Source: a virus. From it: a stretch of DNA of 29,800 bases. This document shows positions 6,658 to 14,682 of the stretch, piece after piece; the stretch's first letter is position 1, and each line of letters starts with the position of its first letter. Where the stretch lies: IMG/VR virus record IMGVR_UViG_3300044730_001496, positions 1 through 29,800 of that record. One strand, 5' to 3'. The position numbers and the translations under genes were made by a program. Under the pieces are notes generated by a model, which worked only from the letters and a program-made list of their open reading frames with translations, had not been told where the DNA came from and made no database searches.

Positions 6658-6681
6658 TTCTACTCTATTGAACCGCAATAA

Positions 6682-6689
6682 TATTTATA
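6682..6689 (-). promoter_or_regulatory. T4-type late promoter P2 of endonuclease 1
   Basis: The minus strand reads TATAAATA. Predicted start is near 6676, inside the proximal arm, so the late transcript lacks the distal arm and cannot form the hairpin. Confidence 0.65.
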
Positions 6690-6696
6690 ATAATAA

Positions 6697-6717
6697 AGGA
6701 GGGAATTTCACCCTCCT
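6697..6717 (-). terminator. terminator-like hairpin in cassette 1
   Basis: On the minus strand: AGGAGGG, 7-nt loop, CCCTCCT, followed by TTATTATTA. A 7-bp GC-rich stem with a T-rich tail lies just upstream of the endonuclease late promoter. Confidence 0.55.
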
Positions 6718-6746
6718 CCTGCGAATTGCGGTTCAACAGGTACCAT

Positions 6747-6753
6747 TATTTAT
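6747..6753 (-). promoter_or_regulatory. possible late promoter P1 of cassette 1
   Basis: The minus strand reads ATAAATA; predicted start ~6741 is at the beginning of the distal arm. RNA from here would begin with the distal arm and meet the hairpin terminator after about 25 nt. The same arrangement recurs at 16715. Confidence 0.35.
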
Positions 6754-6759
6754 GGGATA

Positions 6760-6766
6760 CTAAATA
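6760..6766 (+). promoter_or_regulatory. T4-type late promoter for the tape-measure-like genes
   Basis: CTAAATA, about 39 bases before ATG 6805, located between the endonuclease cassette and the recoded gene end. It would keep downstream tail genes expressed despite the antisense insertion. Confidence 0.5.
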
Positions 6767-6812
6767 TCAATATATTGAAGAAGAAAATTTGAAGAACTCA
6801 TCTAATGGCTAA
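6766..6812 (+). pseudogene. recoded, detached 3' end of the 57-aa ORF
   Basis: In frame from 6768 this encodes QYIEEENLKNSSNG and a TAA at 6810-6812, overlapping the ATG of the next gene by 8 bases, the coupling style used elsewhere in the operon. It is most likely the original end of the 57-aa ORF, cut off by the endonuclease insertion. No start codon or initiation site is apparent for it alone. Confidence 0.6.
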
Positions 6813-8055
6813 CGGAAACACCGCATCACTTGTAGGTCTCCAAGATCAATTAAATACTGTACGTTCAGAAGTTTTCACGATTAATTCTGGACTGCAAAAT
6901 ATTGCGGGTTTAATTCAGACTGATAGTTTTCTTGATCAACAAAAACTTCGTGATGAAAGGGAGCAGCAAAGACTATTAAACGAAAGAGAAATAAGACTTG
7001 GGCAGGAAGAACAACTCCAACAAAGAGTTTCTGCATCTTTGGTTCAACCTGTAGTTAAACTTGAAAATAAGATTACACCAATATTTGAAAGAATTACAAG
7101 TGTTCTTAAGTATTTGTTCGTTGGATTTTTGGGGAAAAATATATTAGGTATTTTAAACGCAGGTGCTACTAAAAGTGTTCAAGCAATAACTTCAATTGGA
7201 AGTGTTGTTAGAAATGCTTTTGGATTTATTGGATCTGGATTCGCATTATTGAAAAGCGGATTTTCTTCAATAATTAATGGGGTCCAATCAATTACATCAA
7301 AAATTGGAAACACCGCAATTAAACTTGTTTCATCACCTTTTAAAGCAATTTCTGATATTTTTAAAAATTTATTTAAAGTAGGTGGGACAGGTGGAGGTGC
7401 TGCTGCTGGGGCTGCTGCAACTACTGCTGAATCTGGATTATTAAAAATTCTTCAAACGGTTGGTAAAGTTGGTGGAACTGCCTTGGGTGCAGTTGCTACA
7501 GCACAGAACATCAAAGAAGGTGATGTTGCTGGTGCGGCGTTAAGTGGTGCTGCAACAATTCCAAATCCTTTTCAAATGCCTGCGATAATTGGAAGTGTTG
7601 CGTATGAATTATCTACTGGTGGTGGAATTGATTTTGGAAAAATGTTATCAAGTGGAAAAGAAGCAACGCAAAAATTTAATTTCAATATTAATCAATTTAA
7701 TCCAATGAATATTGATTTTTCCCAAATGGGTAAAAATCTTTTTGGAACAGAAACAACAAATCTTGATGCTCCAGCTAAAGAAGTTAAAGGTAAGGTAGAA
7801 ACTCCAAAAACCACATCTACAAAACCAGTTAAATTAGAATCAATACCACAGCAATCAATTAAGCAACAACCAAACATTGGCGCACTGCCAGAACCAGCTC
7901 CAGATATTGTTTATTTGCAAAATAGTCAGAAAAATAATACCTCAGTTGCATCTGGTGGAACACAGACACTCACAGATGTACCTTTGATTCCATCTTCTAA
8001 TCCTGATAATTTTTATGCATTGTATGCTCAGGTTAGTTACAACGTGGTGATGTAA
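6805..8055 (+). CDS. tape-measure-like tail protein 1
   Basis: 416 aa. Residues ~5-95 are helical and probably coiled coil (DQLNTVRSEVFTINSG, then a run of E, R, Q: DEREQQRLLNEREIRLGQ). A hydrophobic segment follows (VLKYLFVGFLGKNILGILNAG, ~102-122), then Gly/Ala-rich amphipathic stretches (TGGGAAAGAAATTAESG; VGGTALGAVATAQNIKEGDVAGAALSG), and a low-complexity Pro/Gln/Thr tail. This composition and its place directly after the gp26 chaperone pair suggest a tape-measure or hub-internal role, like T4 gp29 (590 aa), but no sequence match to gp29 is claimed. The ATG overlaps the original end of the preceding ORF. One base separates it from the next gene. Confidence 0.6.
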   Translation: MANGNTASLVGLQDQLNTVRSEVFTINSGLQNIAGLIQTDSFLDQQKLRDEREQQRLLNEREIRLGQEEQLQQRVSASLVQPVVKLENKITPIFERITSVLKYLFVGFLGKNILGILNAGATKSVQAITSIGSVVRNAFGFIGSGFALLKSGFSSIINGVQSITSKIGNTAIKLVSSPFKAISDIFKNLFKVGGTGGGAAAGAAATTAESGLLKILQTVGKVGGTALGAVATAQNIKEGDVAGAALSGAATIPNPFQMPAIIGSVAYELSTGGGIDFGKMLSSGKEATQKFNFNINQFNPMNIDFSQMGKNLFGTETTNLDAPAKEVKGKVETPKTTSTKPVKLESIPQQSIKQQPNIGALPEPAPDIVYLQNSQKNNTSVASGGTQTLTDVPLIPSSNPDNFYALYAQVSYNVVM

Positions 8056-8056
8056 G

Positions 8057-10072
8057 ATGGCAATATCATCAGGAATTTCAGTTAAAACAATATCAGATTC
8101 CGTTTCAAAAACCAGAAGCGCAGCAGCAGAGACTGGCAAAACAACGATAAAAATTTCCAATCTTTTGAATAAAAATATAAGTGATAAAAGAAATATATCT
8201 TCTGATATTAAATCTCTAAAAAATAAAAGAATTCAGAGAGAGAAAAGAAATATTTTAATTGATAGAATGTCTGCGCCGATTCTTGCAGTTAAACCAAGAG
8301 GTGCGAGAATATTATCTGCGTCTGATTCTGGAACAAGTGTTATAAATCGTCTTCTTAATTTTGTAGGATATCTTACCGGTGGTTGGATACTTGGGAACTT
8401 GCCAACTTGGATAGGTTTAGGTGAGCAATTTATAACCAGACTTACAACTGCGGGATCAATTTTAAGTAATTATGGTGATGAATTAGTCAAAGTGATGACT
8501 GATACTGGTGATGTTTTTATGGCAGCTATGCAGAACATATCTAGATTTGATTTTTCCGATAGTTCATTTTTGGTTAGAAGTTCTTTGAATGAATTAAAAC
8601 TTTCAATTGATTCTCTAGGTGATGGTATTAATTCTGCGTTTCAAGTTTTGATTCAACCTTTCAAAGCACTTGAAAAAGTTCCTGATGCTTATGGAAAACT
8701 TCCTTCAATCTTACCAGGATTTGAACCACCTGAACCAAGTCCTGGAGGAGGTGGTGGAGCAGGTGCTGGAAGATGGAAACCGTTATTAGATATAATCGCT
8801 TCTGGTGAAGGTGGATATACTTCTATAGCACCTGGAGATCAAAATCCAAATCTTACAAAAATGACAATTGCTGAAGCAAATAGAGCAGTTGGTTTAAAGG
8901 GTGGTAGGGGAGCAATAGGAAGATATCAATTTACTAGTCCAATATCTCAAGCAAAATCTGCAGGGTTAAATCCAGATAAAGATTTATTCAATCCTGATAA
9001 TCAAGATAAAATGGCAGTTGCTATTATTGAAAAGAAAAGGGGGGGTAAGGACTGGTTATCTGGAAAAATAACAGATGAACAATTTGGATATCAACTAGCA
9101 AGAGAATTTGCTGGATTAAAACAACCCAATGGTGTTGGATTTTATGACGGTGATGGGAGAAATAAAGCAACTGTTAACTGGAGTTCTACAAAAATATCTT
9201 TAAAAAAAGTAAAATCAGCATCAGCAACAGCAAAAATAACACCATCGCCATCAAACTCTCTATTAAACTTAGGATCTCCAGCAGCAGCAATTACAAGTTT
9301 ATTCACAGGTCAAAAACCTGCAGCAATTCCAGCAGGTCAGAGAGCACTTGCAAAAGGAGATATATTCACAAAATCTCTTGGAAAAGGAGTTGAATATGTT
9401 CAGATTGGTGATTTATATGGATCTAGAGGTGGAAAACACGGTGGAATTGATATACTAGCACCAAATGGAACTTACATTGCTTTAAGAGCAGACTGTGAAG
9501 TTGTAGGGCAAGGAATTTATGGTAGTTATGGATTGGTAATGGATGTGTGGGTTCCTGCATATGGAGTTCAATTAAGAATGGCACACTTAAGTACAGTTTT
9601 AATTAAATCTGGAAAAATACCAGCAGGAACTTCTTTTGCTAGAGTTGGAGTAACAGGTAATGCCACTGGTCCTCACATTCACTTTGAATATGATACTAAA
9701 AAAGGAAGGATGGTTGGTGGTGGAGCAGGAAACCCAGAAGCGTATGTAAGACTATTATATCTTACAAGCAAACCAATTGGACGTGCATTTTCTGGAACAA
9801 CGCCTTTAGTTCCAGGGGCTCCATCAATTCAATCCCAACAAGCAGCGGAAGTTGGTATGGAATCAACATCTTTATTAGAAATGTTGCTTGGAGGATTATC
9901 CCAAGAAAGAGAAGGTAGAAAGGTTGTAGTAGTTGATGATAGACAACCAAATAATATGGCAATGATTCCTACAAGTGGTGGTGATATGATAGGCGATATA
10001 TCAATTGATGAATCTTCCTTATTAAATACCTTTATTAAAAACAAATTCCTCTTAGATTTAACCTACGTGTAA
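8057..10072 (+). CDS. tail lysin / tape-measure-like protein with muramidase and M23 peptidase domains
   Basis: 671 aa. Residues ~1-75 are a basic helical region. A hydrophobic segment (INRLLNFVGYLTGGWILGNLP, ~97-117) parallels the one in the preceding protein. A Gly-rich linker (~228-236) leads to a muramidase-like domain (~238-370) with candidate catalytic Glu in IASGEGGY (~250) and GAIGRYQFTSP. After a Ser/Ala-Pro linker comes an M23/LytM endopeptidase domain (~435-560) with complete zinc and catalytic motifs: HGGIDI (~460), MAHLS (~508) and GPHIHFEY (~539). It should cut both glycan and peptide bonds of peptidoglycan during injection. This replaces the lysozyme domain missing from gp5 below. 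Its stop overlaps the next ATG (TAATG). Confidence 0.85.
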   Translation: MAISSGISVKTISDSVSKTRSAAAETGKTTIKISNLLNKNISDKRNISSDIKSLKNKRIQREKRNILIDRMSAPILAVKPRGARILSASDSGTSVINRLLNFVGYLTGGWILGNLPTWIGLGEQFITRLTTAGSILSNYGDELVKVMTDTGDVFMAAMQNISRFDFSDSSFLVRSSLNELKLSIDSLGDGINSAFQVLIQPFKALEKVPDAYGKLPSILPGFEPPEPSPGGGGGAGAGRWKPLLDIIASGEGGYTSIAPGDQNPNLTKMTIAEANRAVGLKGGRGAIGRYQFTSPISQAKSAGLNPDKDLFNPDNQDKMAVAIIEKKRGGKDWLSGKITDEQFGYQLAREFAGLKQPNGVGFYDGDGRNKATVNWSSTKISLKKVKSASATAKITPSPSNSLLNLGSPAAAITSLFTGQKPAAIPAGQRALAKGDIFTKSLGKGVEYVQIGDLYGSRGGKHGGIDILAPNGTYIALRADCEVVGQGIYGSYGLVMDVWVPAYGVQLRMAHLSTVLIKSGKIPAGTSFARVGVTGNATGPHIHFEYDTKKGRMVGGGAGNPEAYVRLLYLTSKPIGRAFSGTTPLVPGAPSIQSQQAAEVGMESTSLLEMLLGGLSQEREGRKVVVVDDRQPNNMAMIPTSGGDMIGDISIDESSLLNTFIKNKFLLDLTYV

Positions 10073-11421
10073 TGTCAATCAAGCAGTCAATATTTGAAGT
10101 AATAACAATTGAATCAGCAGACAGGCAGAGAGTAGTAGATATTACTTCTGGATCTGTAATGATTGATTATTATGAAGACGTATTTTCTCCTACAATTACT
10201 GCAAAAATAAGAGTCATTAACGCCGGTAATACAATAGTTGGTCCAGATAGCAAAGATGGGCAAAAACAATCACTTTATGATGGACTTCCTTTAAGAGGTG
10301 GAGAAAGAGTTTCGATTAAAATTGCTGGAAATCGAAATGGAAATCCAGGATTAGATTTTTCTACAGATCCCAAAACACACTTGTATGTTTCAAGTATTAC
10401 CGATGTTATTTCTGAGAATAATAAGGAAAGTTTCACATTAAATCTAGTTTCAAGAGAAGCAATTACAAATGAGACTAGTCGTGTGGTGAAAAAATATCCT
10501 GCAACATCATCAATTGATCAGTCTGTTAATTTAATTCTAAATGATGTATTAAAAGCAAATAAGATTGGAACTATTGATCAAACTTCAAATCGATATGGAT
10601 TCATTGGAAATCTGAGAAAACCTTTCACGGTTTTAACTTGGTTGGCATCAAAATCTGTTCCTTATGATTCTGGAAGTGGTAATGCTACTGCAGGATTCTT
10701 TTTCTATCAAACTAAAGATGGTTTTCAGTTTCGTGCCATTGACAATTTAAGTGATAAAGAAAAAAATAAATCAAAAGCAACTTACATTTATAGTGAAGCG
10801 ACAGAATCTTATGATGTTGATGGAAATAAACCAAGTAATAATAATGACTTTAAAATTTTAAATTATAGAACAGAAAAAAATCAAAACTTGATTGAAAAAT
10901 TAAGACTAGGAACATATGCAAGCAATCGGACGTTTTTTGATCCTTTGCGCCATACAATATCAACGCCAGTTTATACTCCAAACAGTTATCAAGGAAAAAC
11001 TAAAAGATTGGGTAAGGAAGAAAACGTAAGTCTCCCATTAGTCGCAGAAGGATCGAATCAAACTTTGGCAGATATTCCTTCAAGAATTATTACAGCAATT
11101 TATGATATTGGAACACTAGATCCAGAAGTTTCAACCAAACTTAACTCTGATCAAGCAGAATATCAATCTCAAATCTTAATGAGGTATAATACTTTATTCA
11201 CTCAAACTTTAAGTGTTATGATTCCTTCAAACACCAATTTAAGGGCTGGAGATGTTATTGAATGTCTATTCCCTAAAATTATGAGAGGAGACGCAAGAGA
11301 GTATGATTACGATCAAAAAAGCGGTCTATATATGATTAAAGAGGTGTGTCACCATTTTGACACTAGAAATTCATATACATCACTTAAATTGATTAGAGAT
11401 ACATTTGGAATTAGAAAATAG
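10072..11421 (+). CDS. 27: baseplate hub protein gp27-like
   Basis: 449 aa (T4 gp27 is 391 aa). gp27 trimers form the ring on which the gp5 spike sits. Features: VVDITSGSVMIDYYEDVFSPTITAKIRVIN at ~22-51, GLPLRGGERVSIKI, LYVSSITDVISENNKESFTLNLVSREAI, SIDQSVNLIL, FTVLTWLASKSV, FFFYQTKDGFQFRAIDNL, YRTEKNQNLIEKL, and C-terminal IPSNTNLRAGDVIECLFPK, GLYMIKEVCHHFD. This is the tail hub 'gp27/VgrG N-terminal' organisation, with the 'S.G.Y.I..V.H.F' ending found in hub proteins. It is followed without a gap by gp5. Confidence 0.83.
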   Translation: MSIKQSIFEVITIESADRQRVVDITSGSVMIDYYEDVFSPTITAKIRVINAGNTIVGPDSKDGQKQSLYDGLPLRGGERVSIKIAGNRNGNPGLDFSTDPKTHLYVSSITDVISENNKESFTLNLVSREAITNETSRVVKKYPATSSIDQSVNLILNDVLKANKIGTIDQTSNRYGFIGNLRKPFTVLTWLASKSVPYDSGSGNATAGFFFYQTKDGFQFRAIDNLSDKEKNKSKATYIYSEATESYDVDGNKPSNNNDFKILNYRTEKNQNLIEKLRLGTYASNRTFFDPLRHTISTPVYTPNSYQGKTKRLGKEENVSLPLVAEGSNQTLADIPSRIITAIYDIGTLDPEVSTKLNSDQAEYQSQILMRYNTLFTQTLSVMIPSNTNLRAGDVIECLFPKIMRGDAREYDYDQKSGLYMIKEVCHHFDTRNSYTSLKLIRDTFGIRK

Positions 11422-13473
11422 ATGTTAGATCAGTCACTGCTTCAAAGTAATTTCATAGGAAGAGATGGATTCCGTTGGTGGATAGGGCAGGTTGCCCCAA
11501 TGTCCACTATGAAGGGACAAGTTTCTGAAGGACAGGGTTGGGCTCACAGATATAAAGTTAGAATTATTGGTTATCATCCAGGTGAAGCAGAACTTCCAAA
11601 TAATGATTTGCCCTGGGCGCAAGTTATGCTGCCTACAACTGCAGGAACTGGCGCAGCAAATTATGCAGTTAATCCAAAAATAAGTCCAGGTGATGTTGTC
11701 ATTGGATTTTTTCTAGACGGTGATAATGCTCAAGTTCCAATTATTATGGGAGCTTTGCCCAATACATCTCAAGTTGCAACTCTGAATAATGAATTCACAT
11801 CTCCGTTTGTTCCATTCACTGGGTATACAACAAATATTCCAAAACCAAATGGAAGATTAATACCAGACCAAACAAACGAATCAAACGTTAAATCACAACC
11901 AACTCCTGTCCAATTACCACCAGAAAAAACTCCAGCAAATAAAGTTACTGCATATACGGGAATCGGAAAGGAAATTGTATTTGCAGACACTTGCGAAGAC
12001 ACATCAATCAAAACAATTAAAGCAGAAATCAATAATCTTCTAAAAGATATTCAAGATGCTAAAAATAAGGTAAGTGACTATAAGCAAAAGGCAGATGCTG
12101 TTGTAGATATTATTGTAGCGAGTATTGAATGGCAAGTTGGTCAGATGTTTGATGGTTTGTTTGTTTTATTATGTGGAGATGAGACTGCAACACCACCAAA
12201 ACCAGGATTAATACCTGAAGGATTGGATGCTTTATATAAAAGTGTATTTGGTGCAACGTTAGCAGCAACTGGAAATCCTGGTGCTGCACACCAGGCGGGT
12301 GTTGCATCCAATGAAGCATTTGTAGAACCAGTTAAGGTTTTAGAGCAGGCAATCTCTTGCGTTGCTGCACAAGTCATTAATGGATTAAAAGCACTTGTTA
12401 AATCCTTACTTCAAGCATTAATTGATAATGTTAAAAACTTTGTATCCTGTGCTGCAGAACAATTTGTTGGCGCTCTTTTAAATGCTGTGGTTGATGCAAT
12501 TGCAACTGGACTTTCAACTGCCCTGGATGGTGTTGCAAGTCTTTTAGGAACTGCATTGGATGTTGCTGATTTCCTTCGCAGCACAAATGATTTGATTAAA
12601 TCAATTGGTGGTCTTTTTGATTGTAACCAAAATCAAAATAAGTGTTCGGGACTTGTAAAGGAATATGTAATTGGGCAGGGACCAAAAACTAGTACCAACG
12701 GAACTTCCACGTTTGAAAATATCTACAATAATATGAATACAATGGTTGCAACTGCTGGTGATATTGCTGGACAGGTTCAGGGATATATTGGTAGTTTTGA
12801 AAATATCACACAAACCTTAGATATTTTCAATCCAGAGATAGCACTTCAAAATGCTCTAAGTGGATTGGAGGGTTGCTATGCAGGAATTCCATTCACCTGT
12901 GGTTCACCTGTTGTAAATATTTTTGGTGGCGGCGGAACAGGAGCTTCAGCAATTCCAGTTTTTGGTTCAATCATTAATAATGAATTGATTAATAATGTTC
13001 AAAGAACTGCGAGTATCATTGGAACAATTGTTACAGATGGTGGTTCTGGTTATACTTATCCTCCATATGTGGAGTTTGTTGATAACTGTGGGCTGGGTTA
13101 TGGCGCTGTTGGAAGAGCTTTAATCAATGATCAGGGGCAAGTTACATCAATCTATATGGTTTCATCTGGAGAAAACTATCCTGTTGGTGATACAGATTCT
13201 TATGCAGTAACAGATGTTTATGTAGATTCTCCTGGATATGATTATTCAAATGGAGATACTGCAACGGATAATTTAGGAAATACTTATTCTCTGACGATTG
13301 ATAACGGTGCTGTGATTTCTGCCACACCAATAAATAAAATTGAAGTGACAGAAGAAGTTACAATTCAAATCAATTCTAAAACTGGTGTCGGTGCAATTCT
13401 GAAACCAATTATTGGTCTCTCCTCAAGCATTCCAAATAAAAAACTTCAAAAACAAATAGATTGTATCACATAA
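11422..13473 (+). CDS. 5: baseplate hub gp5, OB-fold, without lysozyme domain
   Basis: 683 aa. N-terminal gp5 OB-fold (~1-115): FRWWIGQV, HRYKVRIIGYHPGEAELPNNDLPWAQVMLP, NPKISPGDVVIGFFLDGDNAQVPIIMG. A Pro-rich linker follows. T4 gp5 has a lysozyme domain next; here instead there is a long helical/coiled-coil region (~195-400; IKTIKAEINNLLKDIQDAKNKV, repeated Ala/Leu/Val helices) with scattered cysteines. The C-terminal ~150 residues carry GSGYTYPP / YDYSNGD repeats, a beta-module also seen in the 2278-aa protein. The triple beta-helix of T4 gp5 is absent and appears to be encoded by the next gene. Directly adjacent to gp27 (TAG ATG). Confidence 0.85.
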   Translation: MLDQSLLQSNFIGRDGFRWWIGQVAPMSTMKGQVSEGQGWAHRYKVRIIGYHPGEAELPNNDLPWAQVMLPTTAGTGAANYAVNPKISPGDVVIGFFLDGDNAQVPIIMGALPNTSQVATLNNEFTSPFVPFTGYTTNIPKPNGRLIPDQTNESNVKSQPTPVQLPPEKTPANKVTAYTGIGKEIVFADTCEDTSIKTIKAEINNLLKDIQDAKNKVSDYKQKADAVVDIIVASIEWQVGQMFDGLFVLLCGDETATPPKPGLIPEGLDALYKSVFGATLAATGNPGAAHQAGVASNEAFVEPVKVLEQAISCVAAQVINGLKALVKSLLQALIDNVKNFVSCAAEQFVGALLNAVVDAIATGLSTALDGVASLLGTALDVADFLRSTNDLIKSIGGLFDCNQNQNKCSGLVKEYVIGQGPKTSTNGTSTFENIYNNMNTMVATAGDIAGQVQGYIGSFENITQTLDIFNPEIALQNALSGLEGCYAGIPFTCGSPVVNIFGGGGTGASAIPVFGSIINNELINNVQRTASIIGTIVTDGGSGYTYPPYVEFVDNCGLGYGAVGRALINDQGQVTSIYMVSSGENYPVGDTDSYAVTDVYVDSPGYDYSNGDTATDNLGNTYSLTIDNGAVISATPINKIEVTEEVTIQINSKTGVGAILKPIIGLSSSIPNKKLQKQIDCIT

Positions 13474-13474
13474 T

Positions 13475-14020
13475 ATGGCAGTTAATTACGAAGCTAGAGA
13501 TATTTTTAGTCTAGGACCAAAATTCAGAATCACAACAAATGATATTGAAGTTGGTGCTGATGGAAAGTCTGTATATTCATTGTATTCTTACAATGATAAC
13601 AATGACGTTAATTTAATGTCATTCAGCGAGTCTGGTGCTTTTAGAATTCTAAATGATCGAACAATTGAAATCATTGCTGGAAATAAGTCCTCTGGAAAAA
13701 GTGTAGACATTGTAATTGCTGGAAGAAATGGTGATGTAACAATCACTGCCTGTGGTAATGGCGCGATTCGTATTAAAGGCAAAAGTGTAATGATTGAAGC
13801 TGTCGAAGATTTGGATCTAAAGGCAGGAAGAAACATTACAGCATCGTGTGGATCTGGAAGAATACTGATGAAGGCAAACAAGATTGATCAGGTTGGTCTG
13901 ACAGGAAATGCCATTACAAATACCTTTGGTGCTCGTTGTTTCGCCAAGTCTCCTGTTGGTGCAGAGTATATTACTGATGTCTTTGTTGGTGGAACTGATG
14001 TTAACATAGGTATCGCATAA
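13475..14020 (+). CDS. beta-helix membrane-piercing spike (gp5 C-terminal/VgrG-like)
   Basis: 181 aa. Residues ~45-145 consist of short beta-strand repeats: IEIIAGNKSSGKSVDIVIAG, NGDVTITACGNGAIRIKGKSVMIEAVEDLDLKAGRNITASCG, RILMKANKID. This is the periodic pattern of the triple-stranded beta-helix needle of T4 gp5 and VgrG proteins. The role is the puncturing tip below the gp5 hub. It lies one base after gp5 and its stop overlaps the next ATG (TAATG). In T4 the needle is part of gp5, so here the same function appears split into two polypeptides. No metal-binding HxH tip motif is seen. Confidence 0.75.
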   Translation: MAVNYEARDIFSLGPKFRITTNDIEVGADGKSVYSLYSYNDNNDVNLMSFSESGAFRILNDRTIEIIAGNKSSGKSVDIVIAGRNGDVTITACGNGAIRIKGKSVMIEAVEDLDLKAGRNITASCGSGRILMKANKIDQVGLTGNAITNTFGARCFAKSPVGAEYITDVFVGGTDVNIGIA

Positions 14021-14682
14021 TGGCAGTTAATCTTTTTAATTTTCTAGAACCAAAAATTGGTCAGCAGAAATATTATCACGATAATTCCACATTCAATCAA
14101 GACCTCACAATCTGTGGCAGTACTGCTACATTTGGAGAATCTTTCACATTAGGTAAAGCAACAATATGTGGGGATGTTTTTATTATTAAAAATCCAATAG
14201 CAAAAAATCCAACTACACCAAATCTTTTTGTATCTGGATCAATCTTTGGCACAAAAAGTCTTTCAATTACGGGAACATCACTTTTCAATAATTTGGTTAC
14301 GATAAACAAAAACCTAATTGTAAATGGAAAACTCACAATTGCTGGTGTTGCTGATGTTGCTGCAGAGATACAACTTGCAAAAACTCTTCCAACTCCTTCA
14401 GACGAACGTTTAAAAGAAAATATACATACAATTACAGATCCAATTGCAAAAGTCTGTGCTCTTCGTGGAGTATCTTATGATCTTATCAAAGACCAAAAGA
14501 AACAAATTGGTGTAATCGCACAAGAAGTTGAACAAGTTATTCCAGAAGTTGTTGCTGATATTCCAGATGGATATAAAGGAGTTCATTATGGAAATCTTGT
14601 TGGACTTTTAATTGAAGCGATCAAAGAACAGCAAAAACAAATTGATGAACTGAAAGAAAAATTGGAGAAAATAAATGAGTGA
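14020..14682 (+). CDS. beta-structured tail protein with S74 intramolecular chaperone domain
   Basis: 220 aa. Residues ~25-115 are beta-rich repeats (FNQDLTICGSTATFG, LTIAGVADVAAEI). The C-terminal ~90 residues are a Peptidase S74 auto-processing chaperone: SDERLKENI (Ser ~127 and Lys ~132 as the expected cleavage dyad), VCALRGVSYDL, KKQIGVIAQEVEQVIPEVV, GVHYGNLVGLLIEAIKEQQKQIDELKEKLEKI. In endosialidases and other fibres this domain trimerises the shaft and then cuts itself off. The mature product would be ~126 aa. It sits between the spike and an unknown structural gene and overlaps the latter by 8 bases. Confidence 0.82.
   Translation: MAVNLFNFLEPKIGQQKYYHDNSTFNQDLTICGSTATFGESFTLGKATICGDVFIIKNPIAKNPTTPNLFVSGSIFGTKSLSITGTSLFNNLVTINKNLIVNGKLTIAGVADVAAEIQLAKTLPTPSDERLKENIHTITDPIAKVCALRGVSYDLIKDQKKQIGVIAQEVEQVIPEVVADIPDGYKGVHYGNLVGLLIEAIKEQQKQIDELKEKLEKINE

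Larger units (their letters stand above)
6668..6739 (-). promoter_or_regulatory. endonuclease control cassette 1 (inverted repeat around terminator and late promoter)
   Basis: The arms ATTGCGGTTCAA (6725-6736) and TTGAACCGCAAT (6668-6679) are perfectly complementary over 12 bp. Pairing extends to 15 bp with one G-U if CAG 6737-6739 is included. Between them lie a terminator-like hairpin (6697-6717) and a TATAAATA box (6682-6689). The proximal arm ends 10 bases before the endonuclease ATG, so an RNA containing both arms would fold over the ribosome-binding region. Confidence 0.7.

Noticed and set aside
6655-6678. Longer start for endonuclease copy 1 at 6678
   Set aside because: It lies upstream of the predicted late transcript start and inside the inverted-repeat arm, and copy 2 starts at the equivalent of 6657.
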